The notes beneath the pieces were generated by a model, which was not told the origin of the DNA, made no database searches, and saw only the letters and a program-made list of their open reading frames with translations. From Aspidapion aeneum (lineage: Eukaryota > Arthropoda > Insecta > Coleoptera > Brentidae): 64,000 bases of DNA. The DNA is taken from NCBI GenBank assembly GCA_963576565.1, contig OY755038.1:203953013-204017012 (forward strand), read 5' to 3'. Below are positions 1-12,700 of this stretch, piece by piece. Every line of letters begins with the position of its first letter. Position 1 is the first letter of the stretch. The translations under genes were made by a program, and so were the position numbers.

Positions 1-597
1 GAATGCAACTACAAATTTACTGCTCCATATCAAACGGCCTTAAGAGAATTAGTTATTATAATTACGAGAAAAACATATGTTGATGATCATGATCTAACTG
101 CATAAACAAAAAGAGATTTTATACCTGCTTTTAAAAAATTAGAAATAGTTCCTTCCGAAGATATGTTGCTCAAGACATAAGTATGTATGTATTCGAAAGT
201 GGTGGCAGGTCCTACTGGACCTCCAAGAACTTTTTTCCACCCAGCACATAAAAAAACTCTGCATATTACAACAACAAATGATTTGGGCATTAACACTTTG
301 GCTCAAAGATATATCACTAAGGCCTCTGCATTATTAGCATATAGACATAAGTAAGTATACTTTGAAAGAAGTAAAAATGTTTATAAAACTTGAATCGCAA
401 ATTGATGAAATTAAATTTTAGGTAGAAATCAGGAGACAAAATATACAAAAAAAAACTTACCAATAAACAACGTTCCTATAACAGGCCAAAGTCCACCTTG
501 GGTTGTAAAGCAATTTTGAGTTGCCTCTAATGCATATGAGTAAAATTTTCCTGTCTTATATTCTACAAACACTTGCGTATATGTACCTATAGTTTAC
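1..597. other. Intron sequence left of the last Nox5 exon
   Basis: No Nox5 exon is found here; the next one should begin VFYWTH and must lie outside the window. A minus-strand open stretch of about 41 codons at 461-586 (containing EYKTGKFYSYALEATQNCF) ends at GTAAGT. It lies only 11 bases from a Nox5 splice site, so it is probably transposon debris. I do not recognise it. Confidence 0.4.
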
Positions 598-791
598 CTC
601 AAAACAGCCTCCTCTTCTAACGAACGCCTGCGAACAGATAAACATTACAAACAAAATGACAAACAGAGCCACTCCGGTTGGATTAGCCCAGCCTGGAACC
701 AATCCGAACAAACCGGGTTTGCTAGTGAACAGCCATTCTGCCGTTGTAAAGTTGTTTGCATTGATAACTGGATTGTTTACAACTTCCAGAG
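598..791 (-). CDS. Nox5: Nox5 exon: loop and next transmembrane segment
   Basis: The acceptor TTTTTTAG precedes 791 and the donor GAG|GTAAAC follows 598. Translation includes FTTAEWLFTSKPGLFG, GWANPTGVAL, a hydrophobic run ending MFICSQ, and RRGGCFE. Vertebrate Nox5 has a similar TTRPGIGWVHGSASPTGVAL stretch followed by RRSGHFE. It starts by completing the split Thr codon from exon 1541-1729 and ends on a codon boundary, so the next exon (expected VFYWTH-like) is off the window. Confidence 0.9.
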
Positions 792-3700
792 CTAAAAAAT
801 AATTTTAAAAAGGAACGATTTTAAAGAAATTTTGCTAGACCTATTAGTTGGTATTTACGTCTTCTTTCACTTTCATCTTCGCCAAATATTCTTGTAGGAC
901 GCAGTGCCCGGCCAGGACTCTAATTATGGCTCCTACCCTACCTCTCTCGCTGTTCTGCGGAGTAGCCAGTTCCTTCGGGACTTACTGTATTAGATCACAC
1001 ACTAATTCACCTGACTTGCGTTTCCTGTACCATTGTGCCAGGGATCCATATGAGCTCTACTTCTCCAGTTCCGGCCTAGTAACTCCTGTAGTGCATTCGC
1101 GTGCTCTTGATTTCCACCTCGCATGTTGCCGCCAGGAAAATTGTTGCGTTGAATCCTAGCCGGTAGCTTTTTTCTTTATGTTTTACGTACAATGCTTTGT
1201 TTGTTGTTAGTATTTACTTTTTCAATAAAGATTTTGTCTTGAAATATTTTTTCTCTGTTTTCTTAGTTCTTAAAGCTGCTGGTAGTGCCGATATCTACAA
1301 GATGGAATCTGATTCCAGTGCATCAGCTGATGATTCCAATCCTGCCAGTTGACTCATAAAGCACATGACCTGAGTAGGACTTATAATATATAAAATACCA
1401 GTTAATCCATTGTTATCTATATCTTTAGTATAATATTGTGTGTATAATTTTTTCTAATAAATTAGTAAGGTAATAAAATAAAATTATATTATTATGAATA
1501 ATATTATTTGTTTAGAAAAAAATATTTGGTATAAACTTACTGAAGTTAAAAGTATGCATCACAGAATGCCACAAACTAAACGCAAAAATCAACCACCCAG
1601 TCAACTTGTGAAAATAAATGTGCTGATCTAAGGGCAAAACAGTACCATACCCTCTAGTTCTCAAAAATGTGATGCATCTTCGTAACATTAGCACAAGAAC
1701 AAACATGCAGTCGAAGTTAAGGCATTGACCTGAAAAAATACAGAAGGCACCTAAATTACTGGCGAATTTACATTAGTATACAAATAAGCACGTTTATGAC
1801 AGAAAACCTTTTACTGAAATGTCAAGCGTTTCACATTTATATTGTTGTTGAGCGTAAATTCCCCTTGGCAAATTAAATTTCCCGTCAAAGAAAGTTGTGG
1901 TAGCGCTAAGTAAAGTATTTAATAATTCTAATTTAATTAATAAGTTAATTCTTACCACATGCTCTTGCAAAAATCGTATACCAGTTACTTTCTCTATACT
2001 GTATCGCTCTGGACACAAATAACGTAAAATTAATTAACAAAAATACTGACAAGAACAAAAGATATACATAGTTGTTCTTGATGTAAGGCACCGTGAGGTA
2101 GTATGGACGATAAGTGAAAATCCTTCGCAAGAGGGAGCCGGATGAGGCTTTTTGAGGTGGTGGCACCAGCCAGCGGTCTATACTGAAAAAAACAACTGTA
2201 AAATTAATTAAAAAAACATAAATGGTTGTGTTTACCTATGGTACGTACTCTTCGTTAATGCGAAAGCATGCGTGGTTTGATCTAGTGTCCCTAAATAATT
2301 TGTCAGTTTTTACATTAAAACTATAAAGTGACTTAGGGACACTAGTCTGTTCCACGGCCCATAGAACAGACCGGTCTGTGTGTCTTAAATGTCAAATTTC
2401 CACGTCACTGGTGGTTCAGCTGATTTTTGTAAACAGAAGTAAGATAGGATATCTCTTTAATGAGGGTCTGTCCTTAAATCACGTAACGCTATTTTTAATG
2501 TGCTTTTTCTTGTAAATGCGTTAAGAGAGGGGGAGGGGGGGTCAAAAATCCTGAATTTTTGCGTTACATATAATTTAAGGACGTTTCCTGAACAACTAAT
2601 ATTTTTGGAATTTTTTGAAAAAAAAAATAACGACTGTAATTCTCAAAAATATTATTTTATAAGAATATACTAAAAAACGGTGGGAAACTTGCCTTGGTTT
2701 TCAATAAATTAAAAAAAAAATAGTTGTTCATTAAATAGATATTCTATCTAACTTTTGTTTACAAAAATCCGCTGGACCACCGGTGACGTCAAAATTTGAC
2801 ATATAAGATAGATAAACCGGTCTATTCTGTGGACCGTGGATCACACTAGTGTCCCTAAATGATTTGACAGTTTTGATGAATCTCTGATCTGAATCTGCCC
2901 CCATATTGCAGTGTACCTGAATGCGGTATAGGTTACATTAAAATGGTGGCAAAAACTAATTGCACTTTTTCCATATAGTCTCTTTCCTGACTTTAAATCA
3001 ACAATATAATTCTAATAGTTTTTATTTTGAATTGTATTTCTCACTTCTTTTGCAAAGAATAAATCGTGGGCGTACAAGCAGAATCATATAAGTCCAAAAA
3101 GTTAGTTTCGAGAAAAATAGATTTAAAGATTTGAATTTACCTGTAAAAATTGTATTTGGTATGAAATGGTTTTAAATCTATAAAGATCGTTTATTGACCA
3201 TTTTAAAGGTATTTCATCGCAATAAAACACTTAAATTATATAAACATTATTTTATTATAATTTTTTTCCAAACAGAGGTTGGACTTAAAGTTTTTTTTTT
3301 GTTTTTGAAATCATTTTTTTGGTACATAACGGATTAAAGGAAGGTTGTCGTCTTCATCACTACTATTTTCTTCATAATTATTATAGCTGCAGGTGGGCAG
3401 AGACTGGTACCAACCATGGAATTCCTCCGGAATAACTTGATTTTTGCAAAGTTTAAGGAGGTCCTCCTTTTTCCTTTTTGGCACTGATTGACAGTGGTTG
3501 GCTGTATAATTTTTTTAGGTTCTTCGGAAAGTTTGGGTTTTTCCCTCTTCCAAAAACGTTGTTAGATTTATAAGAGTTGGAATGCATGTATTTGTAGTCA
3601 ATTATTCCATGTTTTTCTTTTGCATATCTTAGGCTTTTAATGAGTAACCAGTTGACAGTTTCCCCTTCGTTGTTTTTAGTTTTGTTACGCATCAAACTTT

Positions 3701-6700
3701 CAGACAAATTCCTTAAATCATAGAAGTTGTTAAATTTCAATTCTTGTACATTGTAGGGCTCAGCTTTTTTATTTTTGTTTCGCTTTGATCTAGCTACTCT
3801 AAATATGTTTAGCCAATCGTTTATTGTAAAAACGGAAACAAATTTTTTGGCATGTTCAATAGAACTATGCATGGAATCTACTTCCATGTAGGAATGGCCG
3901 CATTCCAAAAAATTATGCTGAATTATCTCAATATCAGTCACCATCAACAAATAGAGCAGTAGAGCAGCAACATGTTGATTGCGATTCTGTTCTCCACATG
4001 TGTCGGACCAAAGTGACACTTCTTTTACATATGGAGGCAAACGCATTATGTATTCAAATAAACATGTTCCAATCTCTGAACGTCCCCTCTTTCCATTAAT
4101 TTCCGTCCAACAATAACAATAGGCATCATTCGGAGGGGCTGAGTTATAAATCGTCATATTAAAGACACAAATTTTTCTTGAGTAATACATTGGACTTACA
4201 TCGGAGCAAGGTATTTGAAGAACTGATTGTAGATCGAAAGTAGCTGCAACAAATGTTGGGTCTTCACCAGCGCGTATCTTTAGCCAAGTAGCAATGCACC
4301 GTACCCAACAATAAACAATAACAAACTAAGCGCAAGTCTGTGTGAGTTTTTAACCTAAAAGGTTTTTTCCTGTTCAAACTTGCGGGCTCGTCGACGCCAA
4401 AAATCGCTCAAGTGCACTTAAATGATTCTGTTCTTTAAAATCAACTGATAATGGACTTAAGCAAATTTGTATGTCATATGCCTTATAAAGTAAAGGCAAA
4501 CTGGACTTAACTGATTATTTCAGTGAAGCAGAACAGCCGTACGGACTTATATTTGCGGTAATCTCAATTTATTAAAAAATTGACTTAAATGATTCTGCTT
4601 GTACGCCCACGAAATATTGTTTAAAAAATAACAAAATATTCTGGTGAAAATTTGGTTCCAAGCGAGTAAAAATTTTGTTACAACTTAACCGTAAAATAAA
4701 CACTGTTAACCAGAAAAAAGTAAAAAAATTGACAAAATTTTGAGAGAAAGATCCGCTAAGATGTATACGCATATAGTTTTAAAATGTCCATATTCAAAAA
4801 GTGCAATCAGTTTTTGGCACCATTTTCATGACAATATTATCTCTATCTTGCTTAAAAATTGCTTTCTCTTCCGATAGGTACACATGCTTTAGTGGATCCT
4901 CATTAATATTATAGTCGTTATAATAACGAAACTTTAACTCAAGGCCGTCCGACAGTAGCAATAACTTAATACCCATCTGTACCTAATCGATAAATTTTCC
5001 AACAATCCTCCATGTTTTTCCAACTGGCTCTTTAGCGCTTCGTAGGTGATGGCTCCTCTACTATTTGTGTCTGCATCTTCAAACATGGCTACTGTTAGAT
5101 CTTCAATTTGGTCTTCACTGAACTGCATGCCGTTTTCTTCCATGCAGGCTCTCATTACGTGTTGCAGTTCTTTGTGCTGGATTAAACCATCGCCTAAAAG
5201 TTTGTAGCATTTTTATTTTATGGAACAATAAAACGCTACGTAAATATAAGCATGATTAGCTCGTAAAAAAACGCTAAAGTTTCTGCTTGCACTGTCCGTG
5301 TACATCAACTGTGAATAGCCCCACTTGATATTTTGGTCGGATAATACCCTGTTCTCTGGGGAGATTGCGATTTGCCTTTTAGCGTCCGGTCCAGAGTCGA
5401 ATGACGTGGACGGACCCTCAATTTTTTCTCCATTGGAGATTTTGAGAAAATCCTCCATTTAAACGTTCTTAGTGAGCTCCCGACTACTGATTTGCTGTGC
5501 AGGGTCTGTGAATGTGTGGAGAGTTTCCCATATTGAGGTAAGTCATTTTTTTTTGCTATGTATGTCCACGATGTGGAGAGAATGTTCATGCTAGTTTTTT
5601 TAATTAAAAACAGGGTCCTTGGGAAAACCGCATGATTATCCCGTTACAATTTCCATCCTGTTTTTGGTTACAAAAAATCCATCAGGAATTTGCAAATTAT
5701 TTCCTGACCAAAACAATGTCTCAGACAGTCCATCATTTCCATGGTCTCAGGCACTCCATAGTCTCCATTGCCTCAGGCAGCCCATGGTTTTGATAGTCTC
5801 AGGCAGTCCGTAGTTTCCTTTTCCATGAATATCAAGCAAGATATTTCCTTTTATTTTGAGAAAGTTCATCGTATAACATCCATTATAAAAATATTAATTT
5901 ATTTCAAAATAAATTAATGGGTACTCTAAACCTACTAAAATAATAAAACATAAACATAAATTCTTCAAGATAAAGAAAATAAAATTTTATTCTAAATGTT
6001 TAATTTTACTATGATGTAAACTTGATGGCAACTTGCTTAAAACTATAACCTCCCTGGTATATTATGGCCATAACACCCAGGTAAATTTGTAGTGTGATTG
6101 CCAAAGGGTAATAAACCTTTACATAAATAATTAGGTATTTTTTTATAACCATTTCCTTTTTTAAAATAATTAGGTATCAGTTTTTAGTATCCTTTACCTT
6201 TTTGTTATAAAATTCCATGAAGAATTTTTAATAAATCTTTTGTCGTTTTCTACTCTAAAAAAGTGTTTTTACTTTTCATCACAAAGAATCAGTGAGGTCT
6301 TCTTATTTAATTAGTAATAATGAGCCTTTAATAATAATTCAACTATTAAGGTATTTAATTTGTGTTTCTCATTTTACTCATGATTCAAAAACATTTAAAT
6401 ATATAGGTACTTTAACTCAGTGATAAAAAAACCTACGACCTAGCTCTTCTAAGAAAAACTGAGTGTCCGTTCGCTGAAGCCTAAACAGATATTTTTTTAA
6501 TTATTAACAATCAGTATAAAAAAATAGGCTACAAGTTTGTTTACTCACAAAGTAAAATTTTTTAATTTTAAAACTTGGTTACTATAGACCAAGTGAATTC
6601 TTCCTTTTAAGATAAAAACTAAAAGGCAAAGCAGTTTAGTTAATCGTCTATTTATACAGATATTTATTGAAATAAAATTAAACCAGAATTTGTTTCAGTT

Positions 6701-9700
6701 AATGTCATTTTAACAAAAAAATACAAATCGCTCGTAAATTGAAATCAAATAATTCCTTATCTCGTTATGGAAATAACCGGAGATTAATGTCAATTTTAGC
6801 TGGTTTTACGTTGAATGAGCCCATATCATAAGAGTTACGATTGATTCACAAAACAGAAATCGGTTACTCGGAAAAATGTACATCTACCGTCATCAACTGC
6901 TTGTTAGCAAGAATAATTTACATTCTCAATCAATGGTAATAAAGAGCGAGAAAATGTTATCTGTTTGATCAGAAGAGCCATATGCTTTTATAGTAGTTTA
7001 CCTAACAAGTGCGGAAAGTGTCACTATTTCACACGCGATTGCACATGGCCGCATGACGCGATAGCGAAGTGCGGCCAGTAATCAAGTGTGGAAAAGTCGC
7101 GCGCGTGTTAGGTACTTTTTCTATAAGCGTAAGGAAAATATTAAAAAGTTAACTCATAAACTATTTATATTGAAAACATCTTAGCGTACTGTAAGTTAGT
7201 AGAAGATGAAGTAGGAAAATTGAAACTTAAGTTTCGATTCGCCACTGCTAAGCACTGGAAGCACCAATTGTTGCACTTGTGGCCACGTAACTGTGGCTAG
7301 ATGAGGGCACTTTAAAAGACTGTATAGGTAAAAGTTTACTAGTGGAAGGAACAGGGTCGCTAAAGTTGAAAATTTTATTTGATATATTTTTTTGAGTTCC
7401 AGTTGAGCTGTCAAGGTACCCTTCCAACCACCGAGACGTTTGATATTGCTTATTCCTTCGCCAGAATCAGCAAGCATTGTTGCGGCAGAACGTCGAAAGC
7501 TGTGGCCCGTGTATAATTCTGGATTTGGAAGCTTCAGGTAGCCTGCAATATCCGATGGCATTTTACAGAATGTATTATTTCCAATGCATTGTTCCGTACA
7601 TGCCCCTTTTTTTTAATTTACGAAAAACCGGGTATGTGGGGTATTTTCTGAACAATTAAGCAGTTTTCTATTCTCGGCTTCTTCTGAAATAGCAAAACTC
7701 CTGAAGGTATGGTTTTTTGAGTCAGGAATTTTTATAATTAACATATTTCTTTTTTCTTCAATGTGCTCCAAACACATTTTCGCCAGCTCTTCCCGGCGAC
7801 ATGCTCCCGCCAAACCAAGGATCGTGGCAACTTTAATGTGCAAATATATTTCGTCAGGTGCTTCGTTGAGGAACTTGAAAATTTCTTCTTTTGTGAAGAT
7901 TTTGGCCTTATGGAGTGTAAATCCAATGCTTTGTTTTTTCAAATACGCAGTAACTTTGAAAAAATTGCTCAAATCGACGATTATTTTGAGTTTTACACTT
8001 TTGACCATTGAATACCTCGACCAGAGGATATTTGGCTTGTATGTTCTTGAAATTTCAGAGAAATATGCCAAAAAAAATGGCTTCCTAACTACTAGAAGTT
8101 GGTCTAAGCACAGTTGTTGGATGATCCGTCGTCTAAAACTAACTTTAAAGATCTTAGTAAATACTCGTGATGAAGTCTCATATGCAACACGGAGCTAAAA
8201 ACTGACAACCCATAGACACGTATTCCGAACACTGAGGAGATCATAACAAGTTCGTAATCACGCCACTAAAAACCAGTCTCGAGCGATCCAAAACTCAAAA
8301 AAAAAAACATTTGTCTGCTCGATTTAAAGCGGTCTGTCAAAGTCTATCCACTTTTGCAGTTTTATGTGTATTTTTTTGTGGCGAAACATCTTTAGTTTAT
8401 ATTTTTTTGTGTCTTTATTTTAAGTGACAAATTTTTGTTCTCGCAATATAGTTTTTAAAATTTAATTTAATGGCTAATAACAGTACAGGGTGTTTGTAAA
8501 TTAGAGAGAAAATTTTTTGAAAAAATTGCAAAGTTTGAAGAAGAATATAATATATATATATATATATATATCGATATCGTGTCTCAATTTTCTTAGAGAA
8601 GATAGCTAAAACCTTTGTCTTTACAGAGGCCCTTTTGCCTTTTTGCGCTAGGTTGCGCTCGCTTGTCAAAACAGCTTTAAAACATGCAGAAAATATGTAA
8701 AAGCATCATAAAAATCTCGGTTAGAATATGGTGACCCCCCCCCCCCCCGTTTCGACACAGGGACCGATGAAAGAAGCACAAAAATACATGTTAAATTAAA
8801 TATTTAGTCATAAGACGTCAAAAAAATTTTTTTTAGAAATACTCTATTTCCTTAAGCTAAAAGAATATAAATCCACCTCTTTTGACATTTATAACCAAAC
8901 TTAAATCACTTCAGACATTCTTATATCGGATTAACAGATAGCTAATAAAATGCCCATTTCTTAAAATCCATTTCATACACGCCAGTTTTTCCTTAGTTAA
9001 ATAAAATACCTAGAATGGATTCCTAAAATAACATATTCAAAAAAACTGTTGTTAATTTATACTTCAGTATCAGCATGAAAATATTAGTAATAATAATAGA
9101 AAGCAGTGGCGTAGTAAAAATAATATAAATAAATAAAAATAAATATAAACTTTGTAACTAAAGTACACGCATGCTACAAAAATCCCTTATTGCAGTTAAC
9201 ACCAGATAAAAGAAAACCACAAAGTGCAAAATACTAATCATTACAATCCTTTTAGAAAATCCCGCAATTATCTCTACCAACAAATAAAATACCCTCTGTA
9301 ATTTTCTTTTTTTGCATTCTTCATTAAAATTTAGACTAATTTTGTATGCTGCCTAGTTTTTGCCTCATATAAAATTAGTCAAAATTTTACTAGAGAAACC
9401 AAAAACACAAAAACATACAGTGTTTCATTGAAATTTTCGAAGTTGAAGGTTGTTCCGATAAAATAAAACACCCTGTATATATTTCTATGTTAAACAATAA
9501 AAATATATTTAAAACCCAACAACTTCTGTTTAGACATTTTTCTAATATAACATACATCTTTTGACATAAGGTACAGGAACATCTTATTTCGAACACCCTG
9601 TACATAATAATAATTATTTATTAGGATGTATTTAAATAATTTTCAAACCATTTGGTTGAGTTTAAGGCAATGATCTATGAACTTATAAGCAAAAACAGGC

Positions 9701-12700
9701 GTTTCCTCCCGGATGTCGAATCCGTCCCAGTGTGCGTCGCTCCGCTGAGATTTCTTTGTTCGATTAGGCATAAACTAATTATACTCGTTTCTGGATTAGG
9801 CAATATGCTTGTTCCCAAACCTCGTGCCGATCAATCTCTGTTGCTCTCTGTTTTAAGAATGATCAAAGAGTTTGGATCAAAACAAAAAACATAACCCTAC
9901 TTTTTTCATTGCATTTAGGCATATGTTTCTTATTTTCTCTCTGTATGGTGGATCAAATTGTAGTTGCTCCCACAGAGATTTGCTCCAGAAAGGAGCGGTT
10001 TTTGAGCGCTCGGGAGCAGTGTTGGTAGAAAACGATATATTTCATTTTGAAACCATGAGATTGATGGAGTTTCGCAATCGGTTGTATATTATCTTGTTAG
10101 GTTCTAGTATGAATAGGACATTCATTAGCGCATACTACGTTCCGCTCGGTGTTTAAAATAATGTATTACAATCGTTATGACTGTCGTCGTTAGTCGTTAT
10201 TTTCTAGAACGGTGGTTCCTCGGTATGTCTCTGCGGCAGGTTGCTGATGAAAATATAAATGCATTATATAAATTGCATGTCAGAAGAAATTACATTAAAT
10301 CATTAAACATGTTTTATAAAATAGTATACAAAACTATACGCTTTCCCAAAAATATCAGTGTATGTACTTTACGCTTATGTCACAATCAGATGTTTATTAG
10401 CGGCTGGGCTGGACTTACCCGAGCTTCACCTTTTTTAGAGAAAATTAGAGGAAAAAAAATAATGAGTGTAACGCAAAAGCAGTTTATCTTCCCCCTCAAG
10501 GTAATTTATGAATGACCAATTATAGTTATTTTTATGGTTAATAACAAGAACAATTTCGTCGTGAAAAACAATCTAACACTTTACTTACCATCAATATCGT
10601 AAACCTTAAACAAAAACCGAATTTTATCATCGGGAGATTGTCCAGCAAACTGATGCATCGCATCCAAAAATTCTTGCAATGAAATGGAGCCAGAATTATC
10701 CTTGTCAAATATCTGGAAAACTCTTTCTGTAAAGAAGGGCTAAAAATATAATAAAAATACAGGTCATACATTTATTCTTTTTAGTGCTCTCATAAGTTTT
10801 ATTATCGATAAAATTTTACCTAAACAACTTTATGAAGTTAAGAATAAATTATGAAGGTACCTGTATGTTTTGTGTTGATTATCGTTTACTAAACACTGCA
10901 AACCAAAAGAAAAATTTGCCTCTTACCATTGGTGTTGATAATTCCTATAAATATGTAATTTTTATAAAAATCCTTTTAATTATTTTTTAGTCAATTGTTT
11001 TCAAGAAAAAGTAGATTGTAGTAGTAGTTTTCGCAAAAATTTTAAATTTGCAATTTATTCATTCTTTTTAAATTTAGGTAATCGTCGTCTTTAGCATCGT
11101 CAAAACTCATTTGGCCATATTTTTTTATTTAATATTTCCTTGTGAGTAAAGATATTTTATATGTATACCTATTTTCCATTTGGTGTCCTGCATTTATTCT
11201 TAATATCATTAACTAAACTTTAAGCGTAAGCTCTAAGAATAAAAAACAAAGCTGCAATGCTTACATTTTTTGACATCACGATCTTCTGGAACTCTTCTCT
11301 TCTAATTTCCTTTTCATTTCCAACTGTCTGTCTAAATAGTTGCTCTAGCCTGATAATACTACCTCTATCGAATCCTGTTCTAGGTCTAAAGTAAAGAAAA
11401 ACTATTTGTTAAATTATTTTGTATTTTTTGGTTGGTGGAATGGTTGCTTGATTACCCACTACCGGTTTAATTTTTTTAATTTTGTATTATTCTGACTGCC
11501 GGCCGTTTTTACAAAATTTTCAAAATTTACCTTGTGTTTGTTATCGTTGCTAAGAATTCCATGATTTCTTCAGATGTTATTGTTCCAGTATTATTTTCGT
11601 CGATAAGTCTAAATAGTTTGTCCAAAATCTATAATAAAATATAACTTAAAATACAAAGAGGAGATTATTGTTAGAACTTAGTTGTAGAAAATTAAGCTTA
11701 TACTTGTAAGTATATGTTTATATTTTAGAGAATTGTTAGGTACAGTCGGGGACTTTTTGAATTGCCGTTTTATTTTTTTTCTGTCTAATTTAAATAAATC
11801 AAAAAAAATAATATTTTAAATATGTATGTATCCAGACAGAGGTAAGGTTCACAATTTTTTTGTTTTGGTTCAAACTATTTTTCCAAATTTCAAATAGGAT
11901 TCTTCTTTATTTTTCAGGGCAGCAATTTAAGTCTCGACTGTACACTAGGTTACATGAATAATGTCGCAGCTCAAATTTTTAGAGAGACAAATTTTAGCCA
12001 ATTTGACAAAAATACATCTATTATTAAACAAAATCAAGTAAAAAATGCCATCTCTGCCGAACTTCCTAGTCTATTGTGGTTCATCACCTTATTTTGTTAT
12101 TATAGTACTATCCCCCAGTCAGTACAAGTACGTATTATGTACGTACATAGTATGAAGCTTTGTGAAACCATACTAAACAAGTAAGCACAACATTTTTACA
12201 AAGCTCGTTGACTTATAAATGATAAGAGGGATAAACAGTAAACACGCTAACACCCATTTCTTTCAAAGTTTTAATTCAAAATGAGGAATGAATCCGCCTA
12301 GGTGCCAAATTGTTAAAAATATGCATCAAATCTAGGGACATTATTGCGTCATTATTTATAAAAGCGAGTGTACATAAGCAGAAATGGAAGATAAAATTTC
12401 TTACCCCTTTGGCATTAAAAATATGATAAAACTGATGTACTTTGATAGGTTCCTCTCCACAAAGGCAAAATGCAACACTTTCCAGTTGCTCAGCAAAGTC
12501 TATTTGCTTTTCATTTCTGAAAAATAGAATGAAGTAATATATCTATTAAATAGAAATCTTAGCTATGAAAAAATTTATCTCAATTATAAAGCATCATGAC
12601 ATACAGTCAGCCCATTTTATAATTTTGGAAATATTTTTTTGGTAGTTATCATTATAAGAAAAATAAGCGACAAAAAATCTCAAAAATTATGAATTGTACT

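Noticed and set aside
461..586. Exon-like stretch EYKTGKFYSYALEATQNCF with GTAAGT donor
   Set aside because: Only 11 bases separate it from the Nox5 donor at 597, and it shows no Nox5 similarity.
848..1159. 103-codon plus-strand frame
   Set aside because: It is the antisense of a LINE-like RNase H fragment; the minus strand explains the sequence better.
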